A stretch of 40,377 nucleotides of DNA, taken from assembly GCF_000293785.1 (NCBI RefSeq), contig NZ_AKZI01000018.1, positions 1 through 40,377 of the forward strand, read 5' to 3'. Below, one piece after another: positions 40,359-40,377 of the stretch; within the stretch, counting starts at the first letter, position 1, and each line of letters begins with the position of its first letter. Source of the DNA: Rhodovulum sp. PH10. Lineage in GTDB: Bacteria; Pseudomonadota; Alphaproteobacteria; Rhizobiales; Xanthobacteraceae. The position numbers were made by a program, and so were the translations under genes. The notes beneath the pieces were generated by a model. It did not search any database. It was not told the origin of the DNA and was given only the letters and a program-made list of their open reading frames with translations.

Positions 40359-40377
40359 CCACGGTGCGGGCCTCATC

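Overview
The window is a very GC-rich stretch of bacterial chromosome. The best fit is an alphaproteobacterium of the order Hyphomicrobiales (Rhizobiales), of Xanthobacteraceae/Nitrobacteraceae/Rhodoplanes type. This rests on the ccrM cell-cycle methyltransferase, an RNase E with a long acidic insert in its S1 domain, the runs rne-amiC-PBP1A and ccrM-mutY-DUF721-dsbA-smc (both familiar in alphaproteobacteria), and intergenic palindromes of the type scattered through bradyrhizobial genomes. The genus cannot be fixed from the sequence alone.

Layout. 1-776: the tail of an MFS transporter with its terminator, then tRNA-Glu(CTC). 1129-2155: two back-to-back gene remnants, an AraC regulator and an HlyD/AaeA-type efflux adaptor, each without its N-terminal half. 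2262-3727: scoAB, a succinyl-CoA:3-ketoacid CoA-transferase operon with terminator. 3927-6736: ferric-iron ABC transporter (binding protein plus fused permease, no ATPase gene nearby). 6989-7813: secreted DUF1194 (VWA-like) protein, followed by 28-bp hairpin tandem repeats. 8226-12050: rne behind a predicted leader of about 450 nt. 12705-17609: amiC and PBP1A, with a DUF3800 gene inserted between them on the other strand. 17664-24290: surface-glycan block with three glycosyltransferases, a WaaG-like LPS core transferase, LptF, and an enoyl-CoA hydratase homologue coupled to one glycosyltransferase. 24411-26582: divergent DNA-repair genes udgX and alkA, and an esterase. 26820-30039: HNH endonuclease, phasin, moaB and a YpfJ-type zinc protease. 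30306-38059: ccrM, mutY, DUF721, dsbA and smc. 38228-38890: secreted Gly/Arg/Phe repeat protein. 38954-40270: folC. 40312-end: start of a dispersed palindrome.

Functional themes. Several genes serve the envelope and the cell cycle: the amidase and PBP1A remodel peptidoglycan, WaaG and LptF build and export LPS, and CcrM and SMC act on chromosome methylation and segregation. Three base-excision glycosylases (UdgX, AlkA, MutY) lie within 9 kb. Many 3' ends are marked by strong hairpins. In two cases (enoyl-CoA hydratase and folC) the stop codon sits in the terminator loop.

I did not find a clearly unprecedented multi-gene system; most of the window is ordinary core chromosome. The items most worth a second look are the UdgX-type glycosylase carrying the suicide-crosslinking KRRLH motif, the precise araC'/'hlyD deletion scar, the predicted leaderless glycosyltransferase mRNA, the DUF3800 insertion in a conserved cell-wall cluster, and several hairpin repeat families.
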